NCBI GenBank assembly: GCA_030267565.1
Contig: BRXU01000001.1
Span: 8,628,501 to 8,692,500, forward strand
Source: Pleodorina starrii
Taxonomy: Eukaryota; Chlorophyta; Chlorophyceae; Chlamydomonadales; Volvocaceae
DNA length: 64,000 nt
Direction: 5' to 3'
Below, piece after piece: positions 1 to 12,107 of the stretch. The position numbers and the translations under genes were made by a program. The notes under the pieces were generated by a model, which worked only from the letters and a program-made list of their open reading frames with translations, ran no database searches and had not been told where the DNA came from. Positions within the stretch are counted from its first letter, which is position 1, and each line of letters starts with the position of its first letter.

Positions 1-3000
1 CTGCCACCCCCGCCGATGAGTCGCGCCAGGAAGCCCACCGAGGGGATGCCGCGAAAGTGCTTGAGCAACTTGTTGCGCGGCGGCTCCGCCACGTGGCTCA
101 TGCGCCACCAGCCGTGGCCGGCGGCGTGGTCCAGGTCCTTGCGCGTGATGATGCCCACCTGCGACAACACGCGCGACGCGAATCGCAGTTGAGGGGCAAC
201 AAACCGAACGATCGCGACGTCCAAAACCTTGGGGTCCCCACCAACGCCCAACAATGAGCAGGACGGCGGTCAAGTTACTTAGAACAAGATGGCCCCGCCT
301 TTGGGTCCTTAATACGTTGTGGGACGTGTCTTTTGGCACTTCTGGTAGCGTGCACGAGTCGCTAAAATTACGCTGGCGCCCAGCCAGCGCCCAGTCCCCA
401 CCCACCACGTGGTTACGCGCGTCCACGACCAGCAGGTGGCGCAGACCCAGATTAATGAACACCTGGTGCGCGCGAGCCGCAGAGCAGTCCTTACGGATGG
501 TCAATGGCGACCTGCGGAGGCAGACGGATGTAGGAAATCAGCGAGAAAGCAGATTCAAGGTAAATGGAAGACAGGGCATGTAATAGCGCAGTCCGTGGCC
601 CCTGATGGAGCTTGCTACTGTGTGGGTTACCAACCCGCCGTAACCAGTGCAAACATACACCCTCATACGCTGGAGAACACCCCGAAGCGCCGGCCGCCAT
701 ACTGGCCAGATGCCCTTCCAGGCTTGTCCCCCACACGCACCTGTTCATGTAGGGCCGCATGTCGATGTAGAGGTTGCTGAGGTCCAGCGTTGTGGAGCCC
801 GCGTGCACGCCGTCAAGCTTGAGCTCGTCCAGCGGCTGCGCGGTGGCGCTGACGTAGCGCGCGTGCGTGAAGTAGCGCCGGAAGAACGTGCGCATCTCCG
901 TCTGTATAGAGGAAGAGGGTGCACGGGCAGGGACGCAGAGGCGCGAGACATTGGTTCGGGTGAATCCGGTTCAGGGCTCACTTGCGGGTCGTCTGGATCC
1001 TGAAGGCTAAATCGGGGTTTTGGGCATTAAATGCCACTACGCGCGGTACCGCGTAGCGAGGGATCTGCCATCACGGAACGGGAATCCACCAGGTTCAACT
1101 GCCACGCGCAATCCTCTCATGCCAACCCACTGCGAGCACGGCTGTGCCTTCCAGCTACTCAGCACGTGTCCCTCCCCCTCGCGCACCTCCATCTCCAGCT
1201 CCTGCTGCTCGCTGTAGTCGCGACCAATGGGCCTGCCCGTGGCGTCGCAGAAGTGCCGCCGCTGCAGCAGGACCAGCAGCTGGGAGCGCAGAATGAGGCC
1301 CACCAGGCGGCCGCTGAGGGGAGCCACCTTGTTGGCGGTGGCGTTGCCGTTGATATCTGCACAGCGACGGTCGGGGCATTAGTTATCGGGACCATTACTG
1401 GACGTATCCCTGAAAACAGGATGTACAAGGCGGCTGACTGCGGCCTCGCTGCTCACCTTGGGTGCTGGTGCTGTGACCAAGGGTCACCAGGGCCTTGGAG
1501 CTCGGGGCCTCCGAAACCGTGCCCCCGTTCTCGTCCTCCGGATCCTCTTCAGCAAACACCGGGAAGCCGTTGTGCACGGTGGTGCGCATCACTTGCAGGA
1601 TGCGCGAGACGGGCTCGATGGTCCTGCGGCAGGTTATCCGGCAAACGATAAGCAAGACGCAGCTCGACACGCGCGCGGTGAAGACGCATCTCCGAGGCAA
1701 GTTGACGCCGGCGGACCTCTTTCATCCCGCAGGGACGGGAAGTACCCATGAAAACGGGCCCGCGCCGGTCCAAAGCTCGGTGAGAAGGGAGTGGGAATCC
1801 CGGCAACTAGCCTGCCGTACATCACGCGAGCGCCGTACCTGAAGCCGTACACGCCCGTAGCCATGATGGCCTCCGCGGTGAGCGTGAACAGGCGGTGGGG
1901 CGGCTCGTCGCGCAGCAGGTACACGTTGCCGATGCGCTCCAGCTCCGACTCGTAGACGCCATCGTGGTGGATGTGGTGCGCGACCCAGTTGGCAATCATC
2001 ACGGACAGGATCACGCCGAACAGGTAGTCAATGCCGCGGGTGCCCTCCACCACCAGCACCACCAGCGAGATGGCTGAGCGGAACACGCCCGCCAGCACTC
2101 CGGTAGCTGCGAGGCGGCAGCAGTTGCGATAGCGCAGGATGCAGGGGTGAGGGCGGCGCGGTTGGCCGAGGGAGAATGAAGGCCAGGCGTGAGAATGCGA
2201 CGCGCCAGCCGGCTGACCCAGATGACTGTGTGATGGATGGGATAGGGCCGCCTCGCACAGTTCAAGAAAACCCTCACACTGAGCCTTTCCACGGTCAAGT
2301 ATACAACTGTGTGTTCATTGCTGCAGTGGCAAAGCCTGCATGCCTGACCTTAAGCATGCGGACAACATTGCAAGAAGGGTTTGGTCAGCAGCCCATTTTC
2401 AGGTGCTCCCCGGATGCCCAATGGGCGGCATCAGGTGCCGCAATCCGCTCAGACCTACAGCCGCCGGGCTGGTCCACGCTCACCTGCCAAGATGGCGTAC
2501 AGACCAGGCATGATGTTCCACTTGGGCAGCCATAGGCGCAGGATAAGGCCCCAGAAGCAGCCCCACGAAGATCCAAGCTGCATCAAAAGAAGCGGTCGTA
2601 AGTCAGTAAGTGACGCATGTGTACCACACCAGAAACGGATGCCATCAAAGGGATGCTACACGGGGCGCCCCATGTTTTGTGAGTAGCCGTTGACGAATGG
2701 AGGCCAGGTGAGCAACGACGCACGCACGGGAGGGCGTGCTGGCGGCAAAACAGCCCATGTCGCACAACCAGTGCGCCAAACCCGCGCCCTGAGGCCGCCG
2801 GGCATATCCAACGGCCGACAATAGCATGGGATATTCCTTCCTCTCGCAAGCACGGCCCGAAACCCTAGCTTTCAACGCACCAGAATGGAGGGCATGAAAA
2901 GGCCTCCCGGAATGGCCAGGCCGGCGCCAACGGACATGAGGCCCAGGTAAACGGTTGCGAACAGCGCCAGCGCGCCAATAGTGAATGGCGGCACAAAGTC

Positions 3001-5753
3001 GGTCACATCGCCGTCCTGCAGCGTGTCGTCGTGGCCCACCGAGAACAGCTTGATGATGGTGTGGTGCTGGGACGACAGGAACAGCGTCGCTACGTCATTG
3101 TACTTGTGCTCCTCGCAGTTGAACCTGGTGCGTTGGCGCGACGCCCAAGGGGACAAAGCAGCATTAAAAGCAGAAGCAAAGTACGACATTTGAACGCCGC
3201 AGCCCATCTTCCAACTAAAACAAACAATGGCTATACCGCAATACTTCTTATACGTTGCATCGCAGTTGCCGCAACTTCAGAGCGTCCTTTGCGCCATTAT
3301 CAATCACTTCTGATTCTACGCCCAGATCCATGCCCATAATACGAGGCACTGCAAGGAGCCATGCAGGCGCCAAGACCCACCTGATGCCGTATTTCTCCTC
3401 CTCCCACTCCTCGGGGAGCGGCCTGCACGAGCCCGCCGCCCAGCCGAAGAAGTGCCCCACCAGCGACACGAGGAACACGAGGCCGATGACCTCCAGGATG
3501 CGCAGCAGATGACGGGTCTTAACCGCGCGGACCTGGGCACACATCACATGGGATGACGCGAGCTTGGAAATAGACGCTTTGGGGCCCCATCCCGACCACA
3601 AGCCGGGTTAAGGACGCAAAGCGTGATGATCATGCGACACGGTGCGACACGGTGCCGGCCTGATCTGCAACCCGCCTCTGGTTCCAAATCATGTTTTGTA
3701 GCTGGCCCCTTTGCTCAAGTGCTCATGCCTTACATAGCTGCGGTTCTCATGCCTTCGCTGCCTATGTAAGGTGAACTCACGCAGCCGCAACGGTGCCATA
3801 GCTCAGCAGATCCCGCAACATCGTATGCATTAGTAACGCGGCGCCGCGCCCCGTGCGTACAACCCGCGTTGTACCAACATAGCAAGAAGCCACCGGACAT
3901 TGACAATCTAATATCCCACTCCCTGATAGAGCACGAACCTTCCACAGCCACATGCGCAGGCTGTTGAACGCGGCGCCCAGCAAGCCGGCCATGCCCGAGT
4001 TGACGATGAGGAATGGCAGCTGCATAAGCCAGTCCTTGTTGTCCATCAGCTTCAGGCCCGTGAAGGCAATCATGCCGTGCTGAGCACTGCGGTTATGGGG
4101 GTCCCAAGTTTGTGGGACGTCAACAACACCACCAAACCAATTCCGTCCGGCTTGGCGAGTACGCCCAAGCCGACGCTACCAGCGGCGCGCGCTAGGATCG
4201 CCGAGGGTAGTCATCTACGCGCTGACGATGAGGCGTGTCCAGCATGTCCTCGCGGCAGGTGTTATCCTCTCCGTGTTGCACCCATCCCATGCGCGCTTCC
4301 TTCCTAAAGTGGGTTGCAGTATCTACCCAGCCTTTCTCAACTGGGTTGCATCCCAATCAGCCGAAGTTCGATTGATGACAAGGCCTGTTCCGAGTATTTG
4401 TTTCCCGACAAGCGCTTCCTGTCGATGGTCTGCATCCACCCAGTGACCCGTCAGACCACTAGCACTTGCCTGCGATTCAGCAGCTGGATGGTGAAGGTGG
4501 ACAGGGTGGCGGCAATGAAGCAGCGCCAGGCTGTCTTCCGCGACCAGAAACTGCACGCCTCCTCCATGGAGAACAGGACACCGCCAATGGGCGCGCCGAA
4601 AGCCGCAGAGATGCCGGCCGAGACACCCGCAGACACGAATTCGCGGTGATCCGAGTCGCTGACAATCTCATCGAGGATCTTCAGCTTCTCCTTGATGTTG
4701 AACTCCCGCGCCTTCCTCCCAAAGCAGTTGGTGAAGATGTTGAAAATGCCGCCATCCAGGCACTCTGTTGACGACAGATCACCCAAGGCCACACAAAGGC
4801 GCGGCACAGACACATGTGGCGTCAGCACTATCCAGGGGGCATATGAGTACAGAACGTACGAGGCAGGAAGTACACATGTAGGTTGAAGCACCGCCTTCGG
4901 GACTTACTGCACTCCATGTACGTGATGACAGAAGCCACGCAGGCGCCAATGTGCACCATAGGGCCCTCGGGGCCCATCGGCAGCCCTGCGCTGACGGCAC
5001 AGACTGTGCCAACAAACTTGCTGATCAGGGTGTTGAAGCGCAGGAGGTTTGGCACGTGGTTGCCGTTTAGGTAGGCCATCACCAGCGTGACGCCGGCGCC
5101 AGCGGATGCCGGTGCCCAGTATTGCACCTACAGCCGCCGACAGGTCAAGGGAGTGTGACGAGAATGCGCTGGGGGGGCCAGCTGCCGTGCGGCGGTTGCA
5201 GCCCAAACCCACCAGGGCCGTCGCTAGGGACACCAGGCAGCTGCCAATGAACCAGAACCACAGAAACGACACGAGAGTTCGGGCTGGGGCATCCTCGTCG
5301 TGGGAGTTCCGCAGAATGTCCAGCTTCCAGCCCGTGATGGCCCCGCAAGCCTTCGTCAAGGCGACCGCGAAGCAGCCCGTCACAATGCCGGTTAACGTTG
5401 TAACAAGCATTTTTGCAAGAGTATGGCCCGTGTACCTGCAAGCCGGGCACATTTGGTCGTGCCAGCTGTTTGAGAAGCAATCCTGAGCAACCAAATCCAC
5501 CGCCCCCTCACCCGTAGAGCTTCTTCTTCCCCTCTTTCCGCGACTTCATACGGTCATAGAAAAGTTTGTTCTGAATAGGCTCGTAGTCCAGCGACTCCGA
5601 GACGCGCCCCGTCGTCGCGGTCTTTGAACCCAAGACCTTAGCGAGGAATGAAGTGCCCGGTTCATAGGCTGGCTTGGCCGGAGCCGGGTTACGGGCAAAC
5701 GTTACGCTACGACCAAGCATAGGGGTCTCATCATCCTCCCCGGGCTGCGCCAT
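1..5753 (-). CDS. CLC-family chloride channel / anion-proton exchanger (C-terminus cut by window edge)
   Basis: Membrane anion channel or exchanger of the CLC family. Exons (high to low): 5512-5753, 5213-5435, 4908-5127, 4470-4764, 3939-4086, 3381-3532, 2881-3124, 2484-2577, 1839-2106, 1457-1623, 1166-1356, 741-901, 406-511, 1-158 (partial). All phases agree, giving about 889 residues in the window. The start is MAQPGEDDE at 5753; an in-frame ATG at 5813 is an alternative. Visible family marks: a GPEGPMVHIG filter loop with the gating glutamate near residue 209, an AFGAPIGGVLFSMEEA segment holding the paired glutamates near 296-297 (the second suggests proton coupling), GGLFMPS near 500, and two C-terminal CBS domains (HNGFPVF; GLRHLLVVDARNHVVG then VGIITRKDL). 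The sequence most resembles plant CLCs (FNCEEHKYNDVATLF). Oddities: the usual GxGIPE stretch reads GAGVTLV, and the fourth intron has a GC-AG donor. The exact CBS1 upstream boundary (1624-1838) is the least certain part. Confidence 0.93.
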
Positions 5754-8142
5754 GGCGCAAGTGCCGCCAGGCAGCCAATCGCTGTGTGATTGTGTTTTTA
5801 AGATCACTGGCACTCTGCCTACCCAGCCGCTTTACGTTAATTATAATCCGGAATAGATGGAATTGCTCAATTGGTGACATGAGGACGGCTCCGAGCCAGT
5901 AGAAGTTCTAGGCATGGAAGCTGAACTTGTACGACAACGGCAAGAAGGAGGTTTGGCCCCAGCTGCACTTCATCGAGGGCTTTTCCAAGGCACAGTACAA
6001 TATGACCAGCAGCATATACTTTGTATAATTTCAGACATTACTTCACAAACCATATGCGGCCAGAAGCTGCACTAAATTCTACTTGTCGTTCTTCACGGTG
6101 GCGACGTTACGACTTCCTTTGGGAAATATAGTCGGAAAGCCGGGAATAATGTTGCAACTTTCTGTAGTGCGTACAAGCCGACCGCCAAGTGTCTACTGTC
6201 CACTATTTTTCACACATCCACCTGGAACAAGTTTGCCGTCCGAGACGTTCTTCGCCCAGATCTAAACCACGAGCGCATGCTTGATCCATCATGCGGGAAT
6301 GCTGCCGGCATACCCGGGGTGCGCAAAGGAGAGGAGCGAGAGGTTGACGGGAAACAACCTTTGTGAGGTCTCGGCTTCGACCGTGCACGGGCGGACCTTG
6401 ACCGCCACCGTAATTTGGATGACAAGGGAAGCTCTAGAATGCGTCTTCTACAATGATAGTCCCCGTACCGCCGTACGGGGTCTTGCGGCTCACGCAAAGG
6501 GCCTCAGGGCCCGGACCCACGGGCCTGCCGCCTGCGGACCTTCACATTTTTTTTCTCATGGAGTTCAGTGCTTCCGTCCCATCTCCCACTTGACGGCCTT
6601 AGCGCAATCCCCGGGGACATATTAATTGATCTGTCTCGTTATATTGTTTCGGATGTACCCGTTCGCGTGCACTTATCCAGGGTTGCGGTATGATCCTTTT
6701 GGGTCCACAGTGAAACGGTTCATTCATAGGCTTCCCAGGCACAACAGAACTCCTGCTGACAGACAGGTAACGCAGGCGACTCTACAGGGCCCTACTGGGC
6801 TACTACCAACTCGTGCAGGGTCCCCGGCAAAAGCTCTGCCGCAGAAGACTTCGATTACTCCCCACCCTTGTGTATTATGAAAATCCACCTGGTTGCTGTG
6901 CATGCATTTAGTGACCTACCCGCTACGGTTATAAGTGGAGGGCTGCGCCGATCTCGCCAGCATGGTCTTCGTGCACTTCCCCGGCTTGCCCGTTTCTGCT
7001 TTGGTGGCTCGTGCTGTCGGGCTCACTTGGAAGTCCAGTAGGTCCCGGCGCCGTGGTCTTTTCCGGTTTGGTGCGCGGCCAGCTGATCCACTTGCTCTCA
7101 TTCCCCGACATTCCCCGAAGAATGCTGGGTCTCAAGCCAACTGTACTACTGCTCGAGGTGTCCATGCGTCCGAAGTGCCGATTTGCCAAAAGCTGGCTAG
7201 AAGGGCTCGCAAACTACTTATGATGTGCCTGTCATTGTATGTCTGTCCTGTCGCATAGGACTGAGCACAGACGCAGACCGCTCCGTAAATCATCGAGGAG
7301 AATTCGTGTTACAAGACCTTTCTGTAATACATTCGTAAACTTTCTCTTGACTGGGCGAGCCCCTTGCCCATCAACCTAACGTGGAAGCCCGTGCCCCTGT
7401 GCGAAAAGGCATTGGTATTGGGTACACAGCAGTAACGCATGCGTACTAGTGAAACACTGTAGAACGACCCATACACGCCGCGTCGCCAAGTGTGTGCCCC
7501 AAACGTCATCGCAGCAGCACGTGACACCATGCACTTACCTGAGAACAGCTGCAAGCTGCCTGTACGGACGAAGGGCTGCAGTACGACCCGCCCCTGAAAC
7601 CAACTGTCAAGACACCCTAGCGTGCTGAGATCCCCCAGCTGCGATCCACAGTTGCTGGCTGCTAACGCCTGCGTCCCCATCTGCACCAACTGACCGCTAG
7701 CATCCGCACAACGCCTTTTGGAACGCTGCCACATGCAGCTGACCACTGCAACCTCTGCTAACCCGTCTGAATGTGCCTTGAGCACTCCAGCACACAAGCT
7801 GCGCTTACGCTGCGGCCGAGGCTGCCCAAACCAACATTGCGCCCGTGCGCCCACCGTAAACAGCATTCTGGTAGTAAGTGCGTACACAATCGCCTGCCTG
7901 CAAACCGCGCTCGCGAGTTGAACTGACCGCTGGGATTCCGATCGCAAGTGCACGGTGGTCCTTGTTCTCGCAACGCCTGGTCGGCTGCAAAACTACACTG
8001 GCAGCTGCACAATCGCTGCTGCTACTGCCTTGAGCCAACCGCGCCTTGCTGCCTGGGGCTGCCGGCGCGTCCCTTCCATGTGCGCTCTGGCGCCAGCAGC
8101 CGCAGTCGCGGTTGCTGGCCGCGCGATCGTCATTGCCGTTGT
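5754..8142. other. Intergenic region between CLC 5' end and RRM gene 3' end
   Basis: This is 2.4 kb without a gene I can support. It holds the CLC promoter side (high coordinates from 5754) and the 3' flank of the RRM gene. A minus-strand TGTAA, a volvocine-type polyadenylation signal, lies at 7309-7313, which would imply a long 3' UTR. A protein-like open stretch at 6088-6362 is listed separately. A minus-strand open frame of 214 codons at 7309-7953 has no recognisable motif and is not called a gene. Confidence 0.5.
6088..6362 (+). pseudogene. Possible coding relic, family not recognised
   Basis: One frame stays open for about 90 codons and has ordinary protein composition (Phe, Trp, Tyr, Lys, Asn, Cys), unlike the surrounding noncoding DNA. 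It reads for example GKYSRKAGNNVATFC and TWNKFAVRDVLRPDL. A second open piece just upstream (about 5915-6027) reads YDNGKKEVWPQLHFIEGF before a stop. There is no start codon, no splice partner and no family I can name. It may be a fragment of a dead gene or of a transposon. The DPSCGN string resembles a methyltransferase motif, but its neighbours do not support that. Confidence 0.25.
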
Positions 8143-9341
8143 CTACCTGCGCACATCACGGCGATCGTCCGGCCTCCCGTACGGTGCCGCACGAGCCGGC
8201 CCGGTCGGGTAGCGGCTGCGGTCAGGGCCGCCGGCACCGCCGCGGTATCGGTCATCGCTGGGCGGGTAGTCGGCGGGGTAGCGGCTGTCGTAGGCGCCCT
8301 GGTAGCGGCTATCGTAGCTGCGGTGCTCATAGCCGCTGTACTGGGGAGCCGAGTAGGGGTCCCGCGCGTAGGGGTCGCGGTAGTAGGGGTCCCGCTCGTA
8401 GCCGCCCCTGCATACGGTTCACAGGGGCGTTTTGCGGCCCGACACGGTTGGGATTAACGCTTGAAAAACAGTAGGTTGTCAACGCGGCTCATGCAGCCAG
8501 GCGACAAGAGACCATCGGATGACGTGGTTGCCTACATTGTCTTCAGAAAGCTTACCAGCATAGCTAACAGTTTCAAGGGACTACGGCTGACGTTGAGCTA
8601 GGGGCTTCATTCGGCAGACTGCCGTCGGAAGGCAGGGACCGACAACCAAGAGCCTGCCATTGAAGTCGTTCCGTGTAACGATGCCGTCATGCCGAAAGAA
8701 ATCATTCTCACCCGCCATAGCCCCCATATCCGGCGCGGTCGCCATAGCCTCCACGCCCATAGTCGTACTGGCGAGGGTCTCCGTAGCCACCACCACCGCC
8801 GCCGCCGCCGCCGTAGCGGTCGTATCCACCACGCTCGTAGCCACCGCCGCCACCATAGCGGTCGTATCCGCCGCGGCTGTCATACCTGCGGTCGTAACCA
8901 CCCCGATCATAGCGGCCGCCACCGTCCCTGCCCCCACCGCCGCGGCCCAGTGCTGAGGCTGGAGTCCCCGGCTTGATCTGGTCCTGTGGAATGGCTTCCT
9001 TGACGGAAATAGGCCTGCCGTCCACGTCCTTGTTGTGCAGGTCGCGGATAGCATCCAGCATACTCTCGCGGTCCTTGAAAGTAACGAAGCCGAAGCCACG
9101 AGGCTTTTGCGTCATCTTGTCGAGTTGAATGACCACCGTCTCGGGGTTGTACTTCTCAAACACTGTTTAACGCAAAGAACGCAGCCAGTCAGCGTTTGCT
9201 GCAGAACTTTTGCGGACCGCTGCGACTGTTCTTTCAAAGCTCACACTCTCGGAGGCCAATCTCGTCCATGCGGTAGGAGATACCGCCCACAAAGACCTTG
9301 TGGGGGCTCTCCTGCGGCTTGCCATCGGCGTCGTCCGTCAT
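8143..9341 (-). CDS. RRM-type glycine/arginine/tyrosine-rich RNA-binding protein
   Basis: Predicted single-stranded RNA-binding protein of the hnRNP/glycine-rich type. Exons: 9245-9341, 8712-9162, 8143-8407, totalling 813 nt or 270 aa with agreeing phases. Residues 15-85 form one RRM with RNP2 (KVFVGG, 15-20) and RNP1 (RGFGFVTF, 54-61). The first intron splits helix 1 (GLRE / LFEKY). From residue 95 the tail is low complexity: GGYDRYGGGG repeats, then DPYYRDPYARDPY and SRYP repeats encoded by the last exon. Such tails usually mediate condensation or protein contacts. The start at 9341 is followed directly by the RRM. The 5' flank (9342-9598) is homologous to the flank of the MCU gene at 11837-12107, see findings. 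The exact subfamily and nuclear or cytosolic role are not determinable. Confidence 0.9.
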
Positions 9342-9598
9342 TCTCGTGTCCCCGCGGTCCATGCACTGTGGCAAATGAATTAATGCTTCTGGACTTCTAC
9401 TGCTCAGTATGTGTCATATGCAGTGTTTCGCGCTTAGGTCCCGCTTTGAGGAAGTCGACCTCGTACGACCCGGCGCAGGACACTAGGCTTCACTATTTTT
9501 CCTGACTTTGTTCACAGATGCCTCGTGAAAACTTCCAGATAAAACCGGTTGGGTGCTTTCCTTTTGAACTTGGCATGACGAGACGAGCATTCCCACGG
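9342..9598. promoter_or_regulatory. Probable promoter of RRM gene; one copy of a former bidirectional promoter
   Basis: This is the 257 bp between the RRM start (9341, reading left) and the dead MCU start (9599, reading right). The equivalent interval in the other duplicate is 11837-12107 (271 bp). The original arrangement was therefore two divergent genes sharing about 260 bp. No TATA element was identified. Confidence 0.45.
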
Positions 9599-9845
9599 AT
9601 GTCAAAAAGTCAGCACGTCTTCTTCCGCTCGCCCTGCGGGCAACATTCCTGTCAGCATCCGTTCCACTTGTTGTAAACCAAGAAGGTTCTTTGCATGTGG
9701 GTGTTGACGCGTTGTCCCCAGCCCTTACTTGTGTGACCAGCTATTATAGAGGACCTTTCTGTCCACGCCAGCTATTAACGAAGACAAGGATCTCAGCATC
9801 TCACAGATGTGGCTTTAGGGAGGCGCTACTGAAGGTGCAGAGGGG
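9599..9845 (+). pseudogene. Decayed first exon of MCU (duplicate copy)
   Basis: This resembles the true MCU first exon at 12108-12350 at an offset of about 2.5 kb. Shared blocks include the ATG region (9599 vs 12108) and the 12-mer tttctgtccacg (9756-9767 vs 12261-12272). Relative to the working copy a small insertion after the ATG shifts the frame, and a stop follows after 25 codons (9674-9676). No downstream MCU exons are nearby. It is a nonfunctional remnant of a tandem duplication. Confidence 0.75.
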
Positions 9846-11762
9846 AGAATATTTTGGTCCCCGCAGACCGTGACCAAACCTCCAGCCTGTGCGTTTCCTA
9901 TCATGATTGCGGCCGGGGCGTTGGGCTCCGCGCCCGTACCAAAAGCATCGAGTGCGGCAGTACACAATCGCATTCGGGCGCACTCCGTGCTGTGTGCGCG
10001 TGTGTGGGGGGGATGGGAGGGGGGTGTTGCGGGGGCTTGGGCTTAAACAGGCTTCAAACTTGGCCTGGACACTCGCCGACGTGGCCCCGATAGCGCCGCC
10101 TTGCTCCATGCCTAATCGACACAGAAGTTTTTCACAGCATCAGGAATCAGTGTTACGCAGCGACGGCTGCCACCTAAGCAGTGCGGGGCAACGATGTGGT
10201 TCGTGCCTAGCACGGGCCGGCAGTCGGCGCCTGGGAACAGCCGACTGCGATTGACTGGCATGGGAAGTGGGGAACTTGTGGCCCATGCGACACACGGCCC
10301 GTACGGCAGATCTAGTCACACGTCCGGAAAAACGCCTGCCCAACAATTCCCAAATTATTGCCGCTGCTCGTTGCCCACCCTCCCTTCGCCCGCAGTCGAG
10401 CTCCGCAGACAACGCACAGTGTTAGGTGCGGTACGCACCAGCGAAGGTGGCGATGCTCCGCTGATCCTCTGGGTTCGCTCTAAGCCGGCTCAGACATATA
10501 TGGTGCCGCTTGCAAGTCCCAAGGCTCTATCACTACCAGTCCGCACTTCACGCACTCTATGCCGCTGTTACCATACGGTAGACACCAGTAGACACCGCTT
10601 GCCGCGTGATCCGCGCCTATCCGCCTGTCACCTGCCTGTCCTGCCCGGTTCGATTTCGCCACTGAGCGCAGGCAGGTCTACATTTTTATCGGGTTGTGTT
10701 GTCTCGGGCGCTCCTGTTGTCGTTGTGCTGGCTCGCCTACTTGTCCGTCTGGGTTGGTCCAGGTTGGTCTGGCGGCGACGCGGTCGCTGCGTTTCCGGTC
10801 TTGGTAACGCTGCCGGTACGTTAAGTATTGCTGGGTTCAGGGTTCGCTCGCTAACGCCGTCTCCGTCCCTTCGCTGCGGTATCTTTTCTCTTACCTTTTT
10901 CGCCTATCCCTGTCACCCCGCCGCCCAACCGTCTGCTTTACCCTGCTTTACCGTCCCACCAACAATCCGCCCACTCCAGCTCGACCCTTCTCACGCACGA
11001 GGTACCACCATACAACCCCGGGTTGTAGAGCGGTGTTAGACATTCAGCATGTCTCCTGCCTTGGCGCCCGGGGGGCAGGGCTGACAGACGGGGCAGACTG
11101 TGTGTTTCGGTTACAAGGTTATTTTGGGGCGCGTAACCCCCATACCCGAACAACTACCCATACGACGGGGCGGACTGAGAGCGTGAGAGGGATTTAGAGA
11201 CGGAGAAGTCTACTGTACCAGACCCCGGCGGGGAAACTTTGGCGGGTCCCAGGGGACTGAGCCCCTTGCTGACGGTAAACGGAGGGTTAGGTCTGCAGGA
11301 GGCGGGCCCGTGGGATTGGGTTGTGAGGCCCTTCGCACCCACCGCAAGATACCATACACGGCTCCCTTTGTGATACGCGGATCCAACTTGGTCCTACTGT
11401 CAGCCCAGCGCCCGGTGTGTCGGATTCAAAGGCAACATGGTTATGAGTAACTAAATTGGAGACTGCTGATTTGTATGGCTCAGCCGACGTTGCTTGAGAC
11501 CCCAAGCACTCAGCCGGGATATCATTCTGCCCGCCTTCTGCCTTTCTGTCAGGTTCTGTCGGAGGCCACCTGCCTTTCCCCCCGAGCGAACCGTGCTTCG
11601 CTGGAGATGCTGCCACCGTCCCACCGTCTCCCAAGGCTCTTCCGCACACAGGTGTCGCAGAAGCTTCGGGCCGCCCCAGCAGCACGGAACAGAAAAGCAA
11701 GCAGCAGACGGGGGACGGGAGCCGCAGTCTTATACCGCTGCAACCATCTGCCCGCTTTATTC
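9846..11762. other. Intergenic segment between the two duplicate boundaries
   Basis: No gene is recognised here. It contains one full-length copy of the dispersed ~70-bp repeat (10826-10895, listed separately) and otherwise unremarkable sequence. The region separates the surviving RRM gene from the surviving MCU gene and was presumably part of the duplicated unit or inserted afterwards. Confidence 0.5.
10826..10895 (+). repeat. Dispersed ~70-bp repeat, full-length copy
   Basis: It begins tattgctgggttc, carries a core of ctaacgccgtctccgt and gctgcggtat, and ends in a T-rich tract before tacc. It is the same element as in the UPF2 introns (best match 24258-24325). This copy is intergenic, so the element is not restricted to introns. 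Confidence 0.85.
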
Positions 11763-11857
11763 ACGTGACAGGTAATTCCACCTACTAAGGCCTTGCGGGG
11801 CCCCTCTGCAGGTCGCCCATCGGCGTCTTCCGACAACTCCGTGTTCGCGCAGTCCAC
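11763..11857 (-). pseudogene. Decayed first exon of the RRM gene (duplicate copy)
   Basis: On the minus strand it reads LSEDADGRPAEGPRKALVGG, matching MTDDADGKPQESPHKVFVGG of the functional RRM protein in the same register. The position of the original ATG (9339-9341 in the live copy) is caa here (11834-11836), so the start codon is lost. An upstream in-frame ATG exists at 11857. The RNP2 phenylalanine is replaced by leucine, and no exon with RNP1 follows. It is a relic of the RRM/MCU duplication. Confidence 0.72.
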
Positions 11858-12107
11858 CCAAGCCGAAATTGGGGCACTGTAATTATTGAGCGTGCAAGGG
11901 TGGTTATCCTACTTTGGGGGCCCGTTTCGGTTTGGGAGCCATTGGATGCCGAGCCCGTACGGTTCCGCCTTCCTACTGACTGTTTTGCCTCCTATTACTC
12001 AACACGCGGAGCGCCTCTTCCAGTTTCTAACCCTTTTGACACAGTTGACTACTGCTACATGAACAGAGTGTGTGTGGCCTGAGGAAACAGAAAATAAATT
12101 CACACGA
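11858..12107 (+). promoter_or_regulatory. Probable MCU promoter and 5' UTR
   Basis: This is the second copy of the head-to-head intergenic region, directly upstream of the MCU ATG. It is homologous to 9342-9598. No core element can be named with confidence. Confidence 0.4.

Noticed and set aside
6280..6310. DPSCGN string as a DNA methyltransferase motif
   Set aside because: None of the other methyltransferase motifs are nearby; a six-residue match is not enough.
7309..7953. Minus-strand ORF of 214 codons downstream of the RRM gene
   Set aside because: No recognisable motif and no splice context; it overlaps the likely RRM 3' UTR and its end coincides with the TGTAA signal.
11549..11857. A second functional RRM gene
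   Set aside because: The original start is lost, RNP2 is altered, the donor is gone and no exon with RNP1 follows; it is better explained as a duplicate relic.
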